Below are positions 15,641 through 24,210 of a stretch of 64,000 bases of DNA, piece by piece; the first letter of the stretch is position 1; the number at the start of each line of letters is the position of its first letter. The notes beneath the pieces are model-generated. The model worked only from the letters and a program-made list of their open reading frames with translations. It was not told the origin of the DNA and ran no database searches. Origin of the DNA: Aldehydirespirator sp965203575 (GTDB taxonomy: Bacteria; Actinomycetota; Acidimicrobiia; Acidimicrobiales; Aldehydirespiratoraceae); assembly GCA_965203575.1 (NCBI GenBank), contig OZ241894.1, positions 1,364,001-1,428,000 of the forward strand. The letters are read 5' to 3'. Both the position numbers and the translations under genes were made by a program.

Positions 15641-17817
15641 GGGCCGGCCTCCGATGACGTGAGCCAGCCGGTGCGCTGCTCGTCGAGGGCGTAGCGCCAG
15701 CCGGGCGGCACCGCGACGGTGGTGTCGACGTCCTCCATCAACACCGGGCCCTCGGCCGAGAAACCGTCGGGAAGGCCGGCCCGGTCGTAGACGGGAGTGT
15801 CGATTGCGCCGGCGCCCGGCCAGCCGACCTCCCGGGTGGCATGGCTTGGCGACTCGCCGTTGGCGGAGGCTGCGCCGACCGTGCGGGGCCGGGCCTCCAG
15901 CCGGTAACCGGAGGCGCCGGCCACCAGACGGAACAGCTGCACCAGGATCCCGCCGTAGGGGTGGATCGATCCGGCCCCGTAGGCCGCCGCGAACACCTCG
16001 TTGAAGGCGTCGCACACCGCCACCACATCGTCGGCGCCTTCCAGGAGCAGCCGGGGCGAGTCGAGCCGCACGGTGTGGTGCTGACCCCCGTAGTTCATGT
16101 CGAGCTCCAGCCGGAGGCTCACCGCGTCGAGTCCGAAGCCCTCCTCGGCCATGTCCCGCTCGGCCAAGGCGACCAAGCCTCGAACGACATCGTTGAAGGC
16201 GTCGGCCGAGTCGGTGTAGTCATCGCCGTCGAACAGCTGGACCATGCGGGTGCGCTCGTAGGTCTGCATCACCGGCATGGTGGCCACGCCATAGGCGTTG
16301 AACTCGCTGCCGTGAGGGAAGGTGGCCACGGTGTGCACATCGGCGTAGCCGGCCACCGCGGCCGCGTGCACCGGACCGGCCCCGCCGAACGCGAACATGG
16401 TGAAGTCACGGGGATCGTGGCCCTCCAGGGCGGTCTGGCGGTAGATCTCCTGGCCCATCACGCCGTCGATCAGGCGCCGCACCCGCACCGCCGCCTCGGT
16501 CACGTCGATGCCGAGCGGGTCCGCGATGCGGCGGGTCAGGGCCCGTTCGGCCCGGCGCCGGCTCAAGGGCATGGCCCCTCCCAGGAACCGGTCGGGGTCG
16601 ATGAAGCCCAGCACCACGTCGGCGTCGGTGACGGTCGGCTCGGTGCCGCCCTGCGAATAGCAGGCCGGGCCGGGCATCGAGCCGGCGCTGCGGGGGCCCA
16701 CCCTCAACTCGCCGGTGTCGGTGAGATGAGCAATCGACCCTCCACCAGCGCCGATCGAGTAGTTGGCGATCACCGGCAGGTGCACCCGCCAGCGGTCGAT
16801 CACCGGGTCGAACTCGTAGTTGCGGTCCTTCCCGTCGATCACGAGGCCCACGTCGAAGCTGGTGCCACCCATGTCGGCGGTGATCACCCGGTCGAGTCCG
16901 TAGTCGCGGGCCATGGTGGCCGCACCGGCCAGGCCGGCCACCGGGCCGCTGCCCAGCAGGTGAAGGGCAGTGGTGCGGCTGGGCGAGGCCACCCCGCCGA
17001 TGTTGCGGGCCACCAGCAGCGGCTTGCGGCATCCCAGCGCCCGCAGCCGGTCGCCGAGGTCGATGACGTGCTCCTCGGTGTCGGGGGCCAGGAAGGCGCT
17101 GAGGATGGTGGTGATGCTGCGCCGGTACTCGTCGAGGCGGGGGGCCACGTCCGACGACAGCAGCACCGGGCAGCGGCCCAGCACCGAGTCGGGGTACTCC
17201 CGCCGCACGATCTCGACCACCTGTTGCTCGTGGGCCGGGTTCATGAACGACCACGCCAGGCACACCGCGATGGCCCGCACGCCCTGGCGGACCAGGTGGT
17301 CCACCGCGGCCAGCACGTCGTCGGTGCTCAGCGGCATGAGCACCTGGCCGAAGCAGTCGATGCGCTCCCGCACCCCCACCCGCAGCGGCCGGGGCACGAG
17401 GTCGTCGGGTCGCTGGGCCCGGGTGCGGTCGATCTGCACCTCCAGGGGCATGCCGTCGGCCCAGGAGCGGGAGCGGGCCACATGCACGGTGTCCTCCTGG
17501 CCCGCGGTGGTGATGAGCCCGACCTTGGGGCCGGTCCGCTCGATCAGGGCGTTGGTGCCGACGGTGGTCGAGTACTTGACCGCGTCAACTGCCGCGAAAG
17601 CGTGCGCCGGGTCGCAGCCGAGCCGCCGGGCTGCCTGGCCGATGGCTTCGATCATGCCGTCGGACAGGTCGGCGTGGGTGGTCGGCGACTTGCCGGTGGC
17701 CTGGCGCCCGCCCAGCACCACGAAGGCGTCGGTGAAGGTCCCCCCGATGTCCACGTCGAGCAGGCTCGGCCCGCCGGCACCGGCCAGGCCCGCACCCGCG
17801 GCTTCAGCAGACGGCAT
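15637..17817 (-). CDS. hydantoinase A / acetone-carboxylase beta-type ATPase subunit
   Basis: 726 residues, full family length. Motifs: LLDVDIGGTFTDAFVV (~20), KYSTTVGTNALIERTG (~85), the phosphate-binding ITADMGGTSFDVGLV (~310), GGGSIAHL and FAFGGAGPVHAAAVAGY. It would bind ATP and activate the substrate carbonyl as an enol phosphate and bicarbonate as carboxyphosphate, as in acetophenone and acetone carboxylases. The start overlaps the end of the gamma-like gene by 14 bp and the stop overlaps HyuB, giving a three-gene coupled unit. Confidence 0.88.
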   Translation of the reverse strand: MPSAEAAGAGLAGAGGPSLLDVDIGGTFTDAFVVLGGRQATGKSPTTHADLSDGMIEAIGQAARRLGCDPAHAFAAVDAVKYSTTVGTNALIERTGPKVGLITTAGQEDTVHVARSRSWADGMPLEVQIDRTRAQRPDDLVPRPLRVGVRERIDCFGQVLMPLSTDDVLAAVDHLVRQGVRAIAVCLAWSFMNPAHEQQVVEIVRREYPDSVLGRCPVLLSSDVAPRLDEYRRSITTILSAFLAPDTEEHVIDLGDRLRALGCRKPLLVARNIGGVASPSRTTALHLLGSGPVAGLAGAATMARDYGLDRVITADMGGTSFDVGLVIDGKDRNYEFDPVIDRWRVHLPVIANYSIGAGGGSIAHLTDTGELRVGPRSAGSMPGPACYSQGGTEPTVTDADVVLGFIDPDRFLGGAMPLSRRRAERALTRRIADPLGIDVTEAAVRVRRLIDGVMGQEIYRQTALEGHDPRDFTMFAFGGAGPVHAAAVAGYADVHTVATFPHGSEFNAYGVATMPVMQTYERTRMVQLFDGDDYTDSADAFNDVVRGLVALAERDMAEEGFGLDAVSLRLELDMNYGGQHHTVRLDSPRLLLEGADDVVAVCDAFNEVFAAAYGAGSIHPYGGILVQLFRLVAGASGYRLEARPRTVGAASANGESPSHATREVGWPGAGAIDTPVYDRAGLPDGFSAEGPVLMEDVDTTVAVPPGWRYALDEQRTGWLTSSEAGP

Positions 17818-18139
17818 CGAGGTCGAGTTCTATGTCGTGGGTGATGGGATGGCCCGGGGGCAGGTACTCCACGTCGAACATCACCGCGCAGGCTGGGCAG
17901 TAGAACTCCACGATCCGGCACCAGTCCGGGTGGGGGTTGAACGCGAACTCGGTGGGCGGGTCGAACGGGACGTGGATCTCCCGCGGGTCGCGGTCGTAGA
18001 CCAGGCAACCCTCCTTGTAGTTGCGCTCGGCCGGGCCGAGGTCGTGCCCGCACCGGTTGCACACCCACCGCCGGGAGTCAGTGTCGAGGTCCAGCGCCTC
18101 GGTGATGCGTCGCCGGCCGGTGCCGGAGTCCGTGGCCAC
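17804..18139 (-). CDS. acetone carboxylase gamma-like zinc-ribbon subunit
   Basis: 111 residues from GTG 18139. It carries two CxxC pairs (CNRCGHDLG near residue 27 and CPACAVMFDVEY near residue 81) and the segment NYKEGCLVYDRDPREIH, which is typical of the small gamma subunit of acetone carboxylase. This subunit binds zinc and structures the complex. Being first in the coupled HyuA-HyuB operon is the strongest reason for calling the unit a ketone carboxylase. The substrate (acetone, an aryl ketone or another) is unknown. Confidence 0.78.
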   Translation of the reverse strand: MATDSGTGRRRITEALDLDTDSRRWVCNRCGHDLGPAERNYKEGCLVYDRDPREIHVPFDPPTEFAFNPHPDWCRIVEFYCPACAVMFDVEYLPPGHPITHDIELDLDAVC

Positions 18140-18189
18140 CTAGAGCGAGCGCCCTCTGATGACGGCCGCTCGCGTCGCAGCGGTGTCAT

Positions 18190-18237
18190 TCCCGCTCTTG
18201 TTCGCTTCGCTCACGGGCCGCTCGGGCCACGGCCTCG
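18190..18237 (-). repeat. dispersed 48-bp repeat, copy 1 (reverse orientation)
   Basis: Reverse complement of the repeat at 20068-20116 with few changes (core GCCCGAGCGGCCCGTGAGCG). It lies in the ~280-bp region between the divergent gamma-subunit and release-factor genes; nothing else is recognisable there. Confidence 0.7.
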
Positions 18238-18423
18238 CTGCACACCGCACTGATTCGTCCACCGGTCGCTCCCTGTCCGCTCGGCCTCTTGGCGATCCTC
18301 CCCCGCCGCCTCTAGTGGCCGGATTGTATACCGTCGCCTCTACGTGGTTCTAAGGCCGGCACGGTTCCGCAGGCTACCCGGCAGCCGCGACGCAGCCCGC
18401 CGGTGTCGGGCCACACTGTGGGG

Positions 18424-20028
18424 GTGAGCACGGACGCCGCACCCGCGGCAGTCGACGTCCGCCAGGAGGCGGCCCGACGGCGCACCTTCGCCATCATCTC
18501 GCATCCCGACGCGGGCAAGACCACCCTCACCGAGAAGTTCCTGCTCTACGGCGGGGCGCTGACGGCCGGGGCGGGATCGGTGAGGGGCAAGGGCGAGCGC
18601 CGGGCGACCGCCTCGGACTGGATGGAGATGGAACGCCGCCGGGGCATCTCCGTCACGTCGGCCGTCGTGCAGTTCAGCTACCGGGACCGGGTCTTGAACC
18701 TGCTCGACACTCCGGGCCACGGCGACTTCTCCGAGGACACCTACCGGGTGCTGTCCGCGGTGGACGCCGCGGTGATGGTGCTGGACGGGGCCAAGGGCAT
18801 CGAGTCCCAGACCCGCAAGCTGTTCGAGGTCTGCCGCAACCGGGAGATCCCCATCGTCACGTTCATCAACAAGTGGGACCGCCCGGCCCGCGACCCCCTC
18901 GAGCTGCTCGACGAGATCGAGGACCAGCTCGTGCTCGACCCGGTGCCCGTCACCTGGCCGGTGGGCGAGGGCGAGCGGTTCAGCGGCCTCATCGACCGGC
19001 GCGGCGGGGACTTCGTGCGCTTCGCCCGCACCGCCGGGGGCGCCACCGCGGCCGACGAGGAGATCGTGGAAGCAACTCGGGCCGAGGCCGAGGAGGGGTC
19101 CGCCTGGCACGAGGCCCACGAGGCGATCGAGCTGCTCGACGAGGCCGGCGCCGAACTCGACGTCAAGCGCTTCGAGGCGGGAGAGCTGTCACCGGTGTTC
19201 TACGGCTCGGCCCTGACCAACTTCGGGGTGCGGCTACTGCTCGACGCCATCGTCGATATGGCCCCCGCGCCCGGCGCTCGCCTCGATGCCGGCGGTGACC
19301 CGCGGGCCGTGGACTCGCCGTTCAGCGCAGTGGTGTTCAAGGTGCAGTCCAACATGGACCCCGCCCATCGCGACCGGATCGCCTTCCTGCGAGTGTGTTC
19401 GGGCCGCTTTGAGCGGGGCATGACGGTTGCCTGCGGGGACACCGGTAAGGCGGTGGCCACCAAGTACGCCCACACGGTCGTGGGCCGGGATCGCAGCACC
19501 GCCGAGGAGGCCTGGCCCGGCGACGTGATCGGCCTGGTCAACGCGGCCGACCTGCGGGTCGGCGACGCCGTGCACGCTGCGGGCGAGCCGGTTCGATGGC
19601 CGCCGGTGCCCTCGTTCGCGCCGAGCAGCTTCCGGGTGGCCCGCTGCTCCGACACGTCCAAGGCCAAGCAGTTCCGCTCCGGCGTGCGCCAGCTCGACTC
19701 CGAGGGGGTCGTACAGGTGCTTCGCCGCCCCGAGGGCGGGGAGAGCGCCCCGATCCTGGCCGCGGTCGGGCCGCTGCAGTTCGATGTGGCCGAGCACAGG
19801 CTCTGCCACGAGTTCGGTGCCCCTGTGGAGTTCGCGCCGGCCCCGTGGACCGCGGCCCGGCGAACCGACGAAGCCTCAGCCGCGGCGCTGGGCGCCATGT
19901 CCGGTGTGACGGTGGCGGCGCGCGACGACGGCGAGCTGCTGGCCCTGTTCGAGAGCCCCTACTGGCTGGCCCGCCTCCAGTCCGACCACCCCGAGCTGGT
20001 GCTGGAGCGCCTGATCGGCGAGGGCTGA
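18424..20028 (+). CDS. prfC: peptide chain release factor 3 (RF3)
   Basis: 534 residues from GTG 18424; GTG codons at 18403 and 18418 are alternatives. GTPase motifs: G1 SHPDAGKTTL (~25), G3 DTPGHGDF (~95), G4 NKWD (~150). The full EF-G-like domain 2 and the RF3-specific C-terminal domain (LQFDVAEHRLCHEFGAPVEF) follow; E. coli RF3 is 529 residues. RF3 is a ribosomal GTPase that removes RF1/RF2 after termination. It is flanked on both sides by copies of the same 48-bp repeat. Confidence 0.95.
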   Translation: MSTDAAPAAVDVRQEAARRRTFAIISHPDAGKTTLTEKFLLYGGALTAGAGSVRGKGERRATASDWMEMERRRGISVTSAVVQFSYRDRVLNLLDTPGHGDFSEDTYRVLSAVDAAVMVLDGAKGIESQTRKLFEVCRNREIPIVTFINKWDRPARDPLELLDEIEDQLVLDPVPVTWPVGEGERFSGLIDRRGGDFVRFARTAGGATAADEEIVEATRAEAEEGSAWHEAHEAIELLDEAGAELDVKRFEAGELSPVFYGSALTNFGVRLLLDAIVDMAPAPGARLDAGGDPRAVDSPFSAVVFKVQSNMDPAHRDRIAFLRVCSGRFERGMTVACGDTGKAVATKYAHTVVGRDRSTAEEAWPGDVIGLVNAADLRVGDAVHAAGEPVRWPPVPSFAPSSFRVARCSDTSKAKQFRSGVRQLDSEGVVQVLRRPEGGESAPILAAVGPLQFDVAEHRLCHEFGAPVEFAPAPWTAARRTDEASAAALGAMSGVTVAARDDGELLALFESPYWLARLQSDHPELVLERLIGEG

Positions 20029-20067
20029 GAGGCCGAGCGAGTGGGCGAGCGCATCCGGCTCATACGG

Positions 20068-20116
20068 GCGAGGCCGTGGCCCGAGCGGCCCGTGAGCGCA
20101 GCGAACATGAGCGGGA
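20068..20116 (+). repeat. dispersed 48-bp repeat, copy 2
   Basis: Begins 40 bp after the RF3 stop. It matches copy 1 (18190-18237, inverted) and copy 3 (34232-34270). The sequence is open as coding in one frame (Ala/Arg/Glu-rich) but has no gene around it. Confidence 0.7.
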
Positions 20117-20134
20117 GAGAGAGGCGGCCCGAGC

Positions 20135-20183
20135 GAACATGAAGCACTTTGCCACCTGTGAGGTGGTTAACCGCTTCATGTTC
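20135..20183. promoter_or_regulatory. nested perfect palindrome upstream of the sulfatase gene
   Basis: Outer arms GAACATGAAGC (20135-20145) and GCTTCATGTTC (20173-20183) enclose inner arms CCACCT (20152-20157) and AGGTGG (20161-20166) around GTG. The element ends 35 bp before the sulfatase start. It may be an operator, a terminator for prfC, or both; no T-run follows. Confidence 0.55.
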
Positions 20184-20218
20184 GTCGACACACCACAGAG
20201 CGCCGGTAGCGTCCGGTT

Positions 20219-21712
20219 GTGGCTGATCGGCCCAACATCCTGCTGATCGTCTCGGACGAGGAGCGCCGCAACGACTGGCTCGACGGGGTGGTGGACCTGC
20301 CCGCCCACGAGCGGCTGCGAGCCGACGGGCTCAGCTTCGACCGCTACTTCACCCACGCCTCGCCGTGCTCGCCGTCGAGAGCCAGCCTCTACACCGGCCG
20401 CTACCTGGCCGAGCATGGCGTGGTTGACAATGTCGCCTTCCCCACCCACGCGGCGCTCGACCCGGCCATCCCGACCATCGGCAGCCTGCTGGCGGAGCGG
20501 GGCTACCGGTCGAGCTATCTGGGCAAGTGGCACCTCGGGCACGACGCCACCCCCGACATGGCCGCCCACGGCTACCTCGACTGGGAAGGCAACGACATCC
20601 ACTTCATGGGCAGCGCCTACACGGGCCGCTACTTCGACCCGATCATCGCCGACCAGGCCATCGACTGGCTGAACCATCGGGCCGGCGAGAACGGCGGCGG
20701 TCGGCCGTGGTTCCTGACCGTCGCACTGGTCAACCCCCACGACATCATGTGGTTCCCGGCCGACCACCTCAGCTACCAGGCGGATCATCCCAAGTTCGCC
20801 GAGTTCTTCAACGCGGTGCTGAACATGCGTGTCGGCGACCTGCCGGTGACCCCGCCGCCTGAGGACTACCCCCGGCTGTTCGACCGGCTGCCGGAGAACT
20901 TCGGCGACGACCTGCACACCAAGCCGGAGGTGCAGAGGGCTTGGCGCCATGTGCGCAACCGGGAGCACGTGGTGGGCCGCATCGACGCAGACGACCACGA
21001 CACCTGGCTGCGGGGCCTCGACTACTACGCCTGGCTTCACATCGAGCTCGACGCCAGCCTGGCCCGCTTGCTGGACGCCCTCGACGCCCACGGCCTGTAC
21101 GACGACACCGTGATCGCCTACACCTCCGACCACGGCGACGCCTGCGGGTCCCACGGGCTGCGGGCCAAGCTGCCCTGCGTGTACGACGAGGTGATGGGGG
21201 TGCCGTTGATCGTCAAGGCCCCCGGAGCGCCCGCCGGAGCCCGCACCCGGGCGCTGGCCACCCATGTCGACCTGGCGGCCACCATCGCCGCGCTGGGAGG
21301 AGTCGATGTCGGCGACACGCCCACCCTGTCGGGCCGGGACCTGTCGCCGGTGCTGGCCGACTCTGAGGCGTCGGTGCGCGACTTCGTGCTGTTCTCTCAG
21401 GACTCGGCCCAGTCCGACCTGATCCGCAACACCCGCTACGCGGTGCGCGGCTTCTACGACGGTGAGACCAAGTACGCCCGCTACTACGGCGTGGGCGGCG
21501 GCGTCAGGCGCGACGGAACCGCCGACGGGCAGGGCAAGATCTTCGATGTGGACGCCGACTTCGACGACCATGACCACGAGTGGTACGAGACCGGCCACGA
21601 TCCCCACGAACTGGTGAACCTGGCCAACGACCGGGGCCGGCGCAACGAGTTGCGCGCCCTGTTCCGCCGTCTGCTGGACTATGAGGCCGAGGAGTTGACC
21701 CTGACGCCATGA
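20219..21712 (+). CDS. sulfatase (formylglycine-type)
   Basis: 497 residues from GTG 20219. The N-terminal metal site NILLIVSDEERRND is followed by the formylglycine motif C-S-P-S-R at C50 (HASPCSPSRASLYTGR), which would be converted by a formylglycine-generating enzyme not encoded here. Later metal residues fall in TSDHGDACGSHG. Family members hydrolyse sulfate esters; the choline-sulfatase/arylsulfatase branch fits the length. No signal peptide is visible, so it is probably cytoplasmic. The stop overlaps the P450 start (ATGA). Confidence 0.9.
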   Translation: MADRPNILLIVSDEERRNDWLDGVVDLPAHERLRADGLSFDRYFTHASPCSPSRASLYTGRYLAEHGVVDNVAFPTHAALDPAIPTIGSLLAERGYRSSYLGKWHLGHDATPDMAAHGYLDWEGNDIHFMGSAYTGRYFDPIIADQAIDWLNHRAGENGGGRPWFLTVALVNPHDIMWFPADHLSYQADHPKFAEFFNAVLNMRVGDLPVTPPPEDYPRLFDRLPENFGDDLHTKPEVQRAWRHVRNREHVVGRIDADDHDTWLRGLDYYAWLHIELDASLARLLDALDAHGLYDDTVIAYTSDHGDACGSHGLRAKLPCVYDEVMGVPLIVKAPGAPAGARTRALATHVDLAATIAALGGVDVGDTPTLSGRDLSPVLADSEASVRDFVLFSQDSAQSDLIRNTRYAVRGFYDGETKYARYYGVGGGVRRDGTADGQGKIFDVDADFDDHDHEWYETGHDPHELVNLANDRGRRNELRALFRRLLDYEAEELTLTP

Positions 21713-23004
21713 CCTACACCACCGCCACCACCGGCGCCTCGACCAACGGTGCGCCGGACCACGCCGACAACGCCCACGAAGGCCCCAAGCCGCGGGCGCC
21801 GGTGGCCGACTGGGCCACCGACTTCGACCATGTCGACCCGGGCTACGCGGCCCGCGCCCCGGAGATATGGGACGAGTTGCGCCAGGAGTGCCCGGTGGCC
21901 CACAGCGACCGTTACGGCGGGACCTGGCTGCCGGTGCGCCATACCGACGTCTGCGCCATCGCCAAGGACACCGACACGTTCAGCTCCAACGGGGTGGTGG
22001 TGCACGACGGCCGCCCCGAGATCCCTCCCCCGGTGGGGTTCGCTCCCCCGATCACCAGCGACCCGCCGTTCCATCGCATCGCCCGCGAGTTCCTGCTGCC
22101 GGCGTTCGCTCCCAAGCCGATTGAGGCGAAGCGGGAGTCCACCCGCGAGACATGCCGCGAGTTGCTCGACGACCTGCTGGCCGACGTGGAGGCGGGCCGC
22201 ACCGACATCGTGGATGCGGCCCTCGGCTACACCCAGCACATCCCGGTGCGGGTGATCGCCGACATGCTGGGGGTGCCGAGATCCGACGGCGACCAGTTCC
22301 GGATCTTCATCCACCGGATCATGGAGCAGCCCGGAACCGAGGTCACCGTCGAGTACGAGGACTCGATCGACTTCTACCTCGACACGCTGATCGCGCAACG
22401 AGCGGAGGAGCCCCAGGACGATCTGATCAGCCACATGACCCACGCCAAGATCGAGGGCCAGAACCTGGAGCACGAGCACGTGCGGGGCACCTGCGGTCTG
22501 CTGATCATCGCGGGGGTGGACACCACCTGGTCGGCTATCGGCGCGTCGCTGTGGCACATGGCCCAGCATCCTGAGGACCGCCGGCGCTGGGTGGAGGACC
22601 CCGCGGTACGGCCCTTCGCGGTGGAGGAGTTCCTGCGCTTCTACGCACCGGTGACCATGGCCCGGATCGTGGCCAAGGACGCCGAGTTCGCGGGCCGCTC
22701 GATGCAGGCCAACGACTGGGTGCTGCTGCCGTTCCCGGCCGCCAACCGCGACCCTGAGGCATTCGAGGATGCTGGCGAGTTCGTGATCGACCGCATGCGC
22801 AACCGCCATGTCGCCTTCGGGCTGGGCATCCACCGCTGCCTGGGATCGAACCTGGCCCGCATGGAGTTGACGGTGGCCCTGGAGGAGTGGATGGCACGGG
22901 TCCCGGACTTCGAGTTGGCCGACCCTGAGGGTGTGAGGTGGTCGACCGGCCAGATCCGCGGCCCCCGGGAGCTGCCGGTGCGGATTCTCAACGGCGCAGC
23001 CTAG
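21709..23004 (+). CDS. cytochrome P450
   Basis: 431 residues, typical soluble bacterial P450 length. I-helix IIAGVDTTWSAIG (~265) with the acid-alcohol pair, ExxR-type region FAVEEFLRFYAPV (~305), and haem loop FGLGIHRCLGSNLARMEL with the thiolate Cys (~370). It needs ferredoxin and a reductase, neither encoded nearby. Coupled translation with the sulfatase suggests both act on the same sulfated or oxidised substrate (inference). Confidence 0.93.
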   Translation: MTYTTATTGASTNGAPDHADNAHEGPKPRAPVADWATDFDHVDPGYAARAPEIWDELRQECPVAHSDRYGGTWLPVRHTDVCAIAKDTDTFSSNGVVVHDGRPEIPPPVGFAPPITSDPPFHRIAREFLLPAFAPKPIEAKRESTRETCRELLDDLLADVEAGRTDIVDAALGYTQHIPVRVIADMLGVPRSDGDQFRIFIHRIMEQPGTEVTVEYEDSIDFYLDTLIAQRAEEPQDDLISHMTHAKIEGQNLEHEHVRGTCGLLIIAGVDTTWSAIGASLWHMAQHPEDRRRWVEDPAVRPFAVEEFLRFYAPVTMARIVAKDAEFAGRSMQANDWVLLPFPAANRDPEAFEDAGEFVIDRMRNRHVAFGLGIHRCLGSNLARMELTVALEEWMARVPDFELADPEGVRWSTGQIRGPRELPVRILNGAA

Positions 23005-23020
23005 GACCCCGGGACTGCAC

Positions 23021-24052
23021 GTGAGGCTGCACAAGTTCAGCGACGTTGACGCGTTCGTGGCGCTGGACCTCGACGGCGCCGAGGCCGCCTCGGGCCCGGT
23101 GCGCTGGGCCCGCAAGATCCTCCAGGGCGGGGCCAAGGACCTGGCCCGCTCCCAGACCTACACCTACGCGGCGCTGCAGATGCGCTGCAGCGGCGCGTCT
23201 GCCGGCATCAACGCCGAGGCGCCGGGGCGGGGCGAGGCCGTGGCCGCGTTCGTGGCCGAGGCTGCCGCCCTGGTAGCCGACGGCACGTACCTGCCGGACG
23301 CAGCCAAGGGCGTGGGCGATCAGGATCTGGCCCCGCTGCGAGAGGCAGACCCACGCAACGCCGACCGCCTCGACGCCTTCGGATCGCAGTGCGACGGCCT
23401 GTCGGCGGCCGCAGCCGCCGACGCGGCGGTGGGTCTCGACGGCCGAACCGCAGTCATCGAGGGGTTCTCGGCCGGTGGCCCGTCGCTGGCCGAAGCGGTG
23501 TCGCAACGCGGCGGACGGGTGGTGGGCCTGGCCACCGCCGAGGGATCGCTGGCAGACGAGGGCGGCTTCGACCCCGGAGCGCTCGCCGAGGCCTGGTCGG
23601 CGCACGGCGACAAGGCACTGGGCGCGCTGGCCGGCAGCGGCGACGGGCTGGCCGAGCCCTGGGCGCTGTGGGGCCTGGCCGCCGACGTGGTTTTCGCGGG
23701 ATCCAAGATGGGCGCGATCCACCACGGGATCGCTGAGGGCCTCGACTGCCGGGCCCTGGTGCCCAGCGGGCGTCTGGCGTACACGTCGAAGGCTCTGGCG
23801 GTATGCCGCCGCGGGGGCATCGCCGCGGTGCCCGACTTTGTGGCGCTGGCCGGGTCCACGGTCGCGGCCTGGAGTAGCCCTGACGCCGGCGACGAAGAGG
23901 TTCGAGCCGAGATCGCCCGAGCTGTGGCGGCGCTCATGGACGAGGCGCTCGACGCCGACGACGGTCCGTTCCTGGGCGCCTGCTACGCCGCGGAGGCGTT
24001 CCTGTCGACCTGGCAGGACGAGCTGCCCTTCGGTCGCCCGCTGGCCTCCTGA
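23021..24052 (+). CDS. Glu/Leu/Phe/Val dehydrogenase-like protein, catalytic lysine not evident
   Basis: 343 residues from GTG 23021, 16 bp after the P450 stop. The layout follows amino acid dehydrogenases: a dimerisation/substrate domain (ALQMRCSGASAGINAEAP, then ADGTYLPDAAKGVGDQDLAPL) and a Rossmann-like domain (TAVIEGFSAGGPSLAEAVSQRGGRVVGLAT, later AVPDFVALAGSTVAAW). The glycine-rich GGxK segment that carries the catalytic Lys in this family reads GASAG, so activity is doubtful. It may be a regulator or a divergent enzyme. Family call moderate. Confidence 0.55.
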   Translation: MRLHKFSDVDAFVALDLDGAEAASGPVRWARKILQGGAKDLARSQTYTYAALQMRCSGASAGINAEAPGRGEAVAAFVAEAAALVADGTYLPDAAKGVGDQDLAPLREADPRNADRLDAFGSQCDGLSAAAAADAAVGLDGRTAVIEGFSAGGPSLAEAVSQRGGRVVGLATAEGSLADEGGFDPGALAEAWSAHGDKALGALAGSGDGLAEPWALWGLAADVVFAGSKMGAIHHGIAEGLDCRALVPSGRLAYTSKALAVCRRGGIAAVPDFVALAGSTVAAWSSPDAGDEEVRAEIARAVAALMDEALDADDGPFLGACYAAEAFLSTWQDELPFGRPLAS

Positions 24053-24084
24053 CGGCCGATGTCCCCGCTACGCTCACCCGTCAC

Positions 24085-24159
24085 GGGGCTGTAGCTCAGG
24101 CTGGTTAGAGCACCTGCTTTGCAAGCAGGGGGTCGTCGGTTCGAATCCGATCAGCTCCA
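24085..24159 (+). tRNA. tRNA-Ala (anticodon UGC)
   Basis: 75 bases folding into a full cloverleaf: acceptor GGGGCTG/CAGCTCC including the G3-U70 pair that identifies alanine tRNAs, D arm GCTC...GAGC, anticodon stem CCTGC/GCAGG with loop TTTGCAA, and T arm GTCGG/CCGAT with loop TTCGAAT. Discriminator A. CCA is not encoded. Confidence 0.95.
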
Positions 24160-24210
24160 CCCTCGGCGGGCGTTCAGAGCGCCCCGTCACGACTATGGGG
24201 CTGAACTCGA

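Noticed and set aside
13445..16015. An 856-residue frame starting inside the HyuA gene
   Set aside because: The family start is the ATG at 15640, which overlaps the HyuA stop; the upstream part is shadow.
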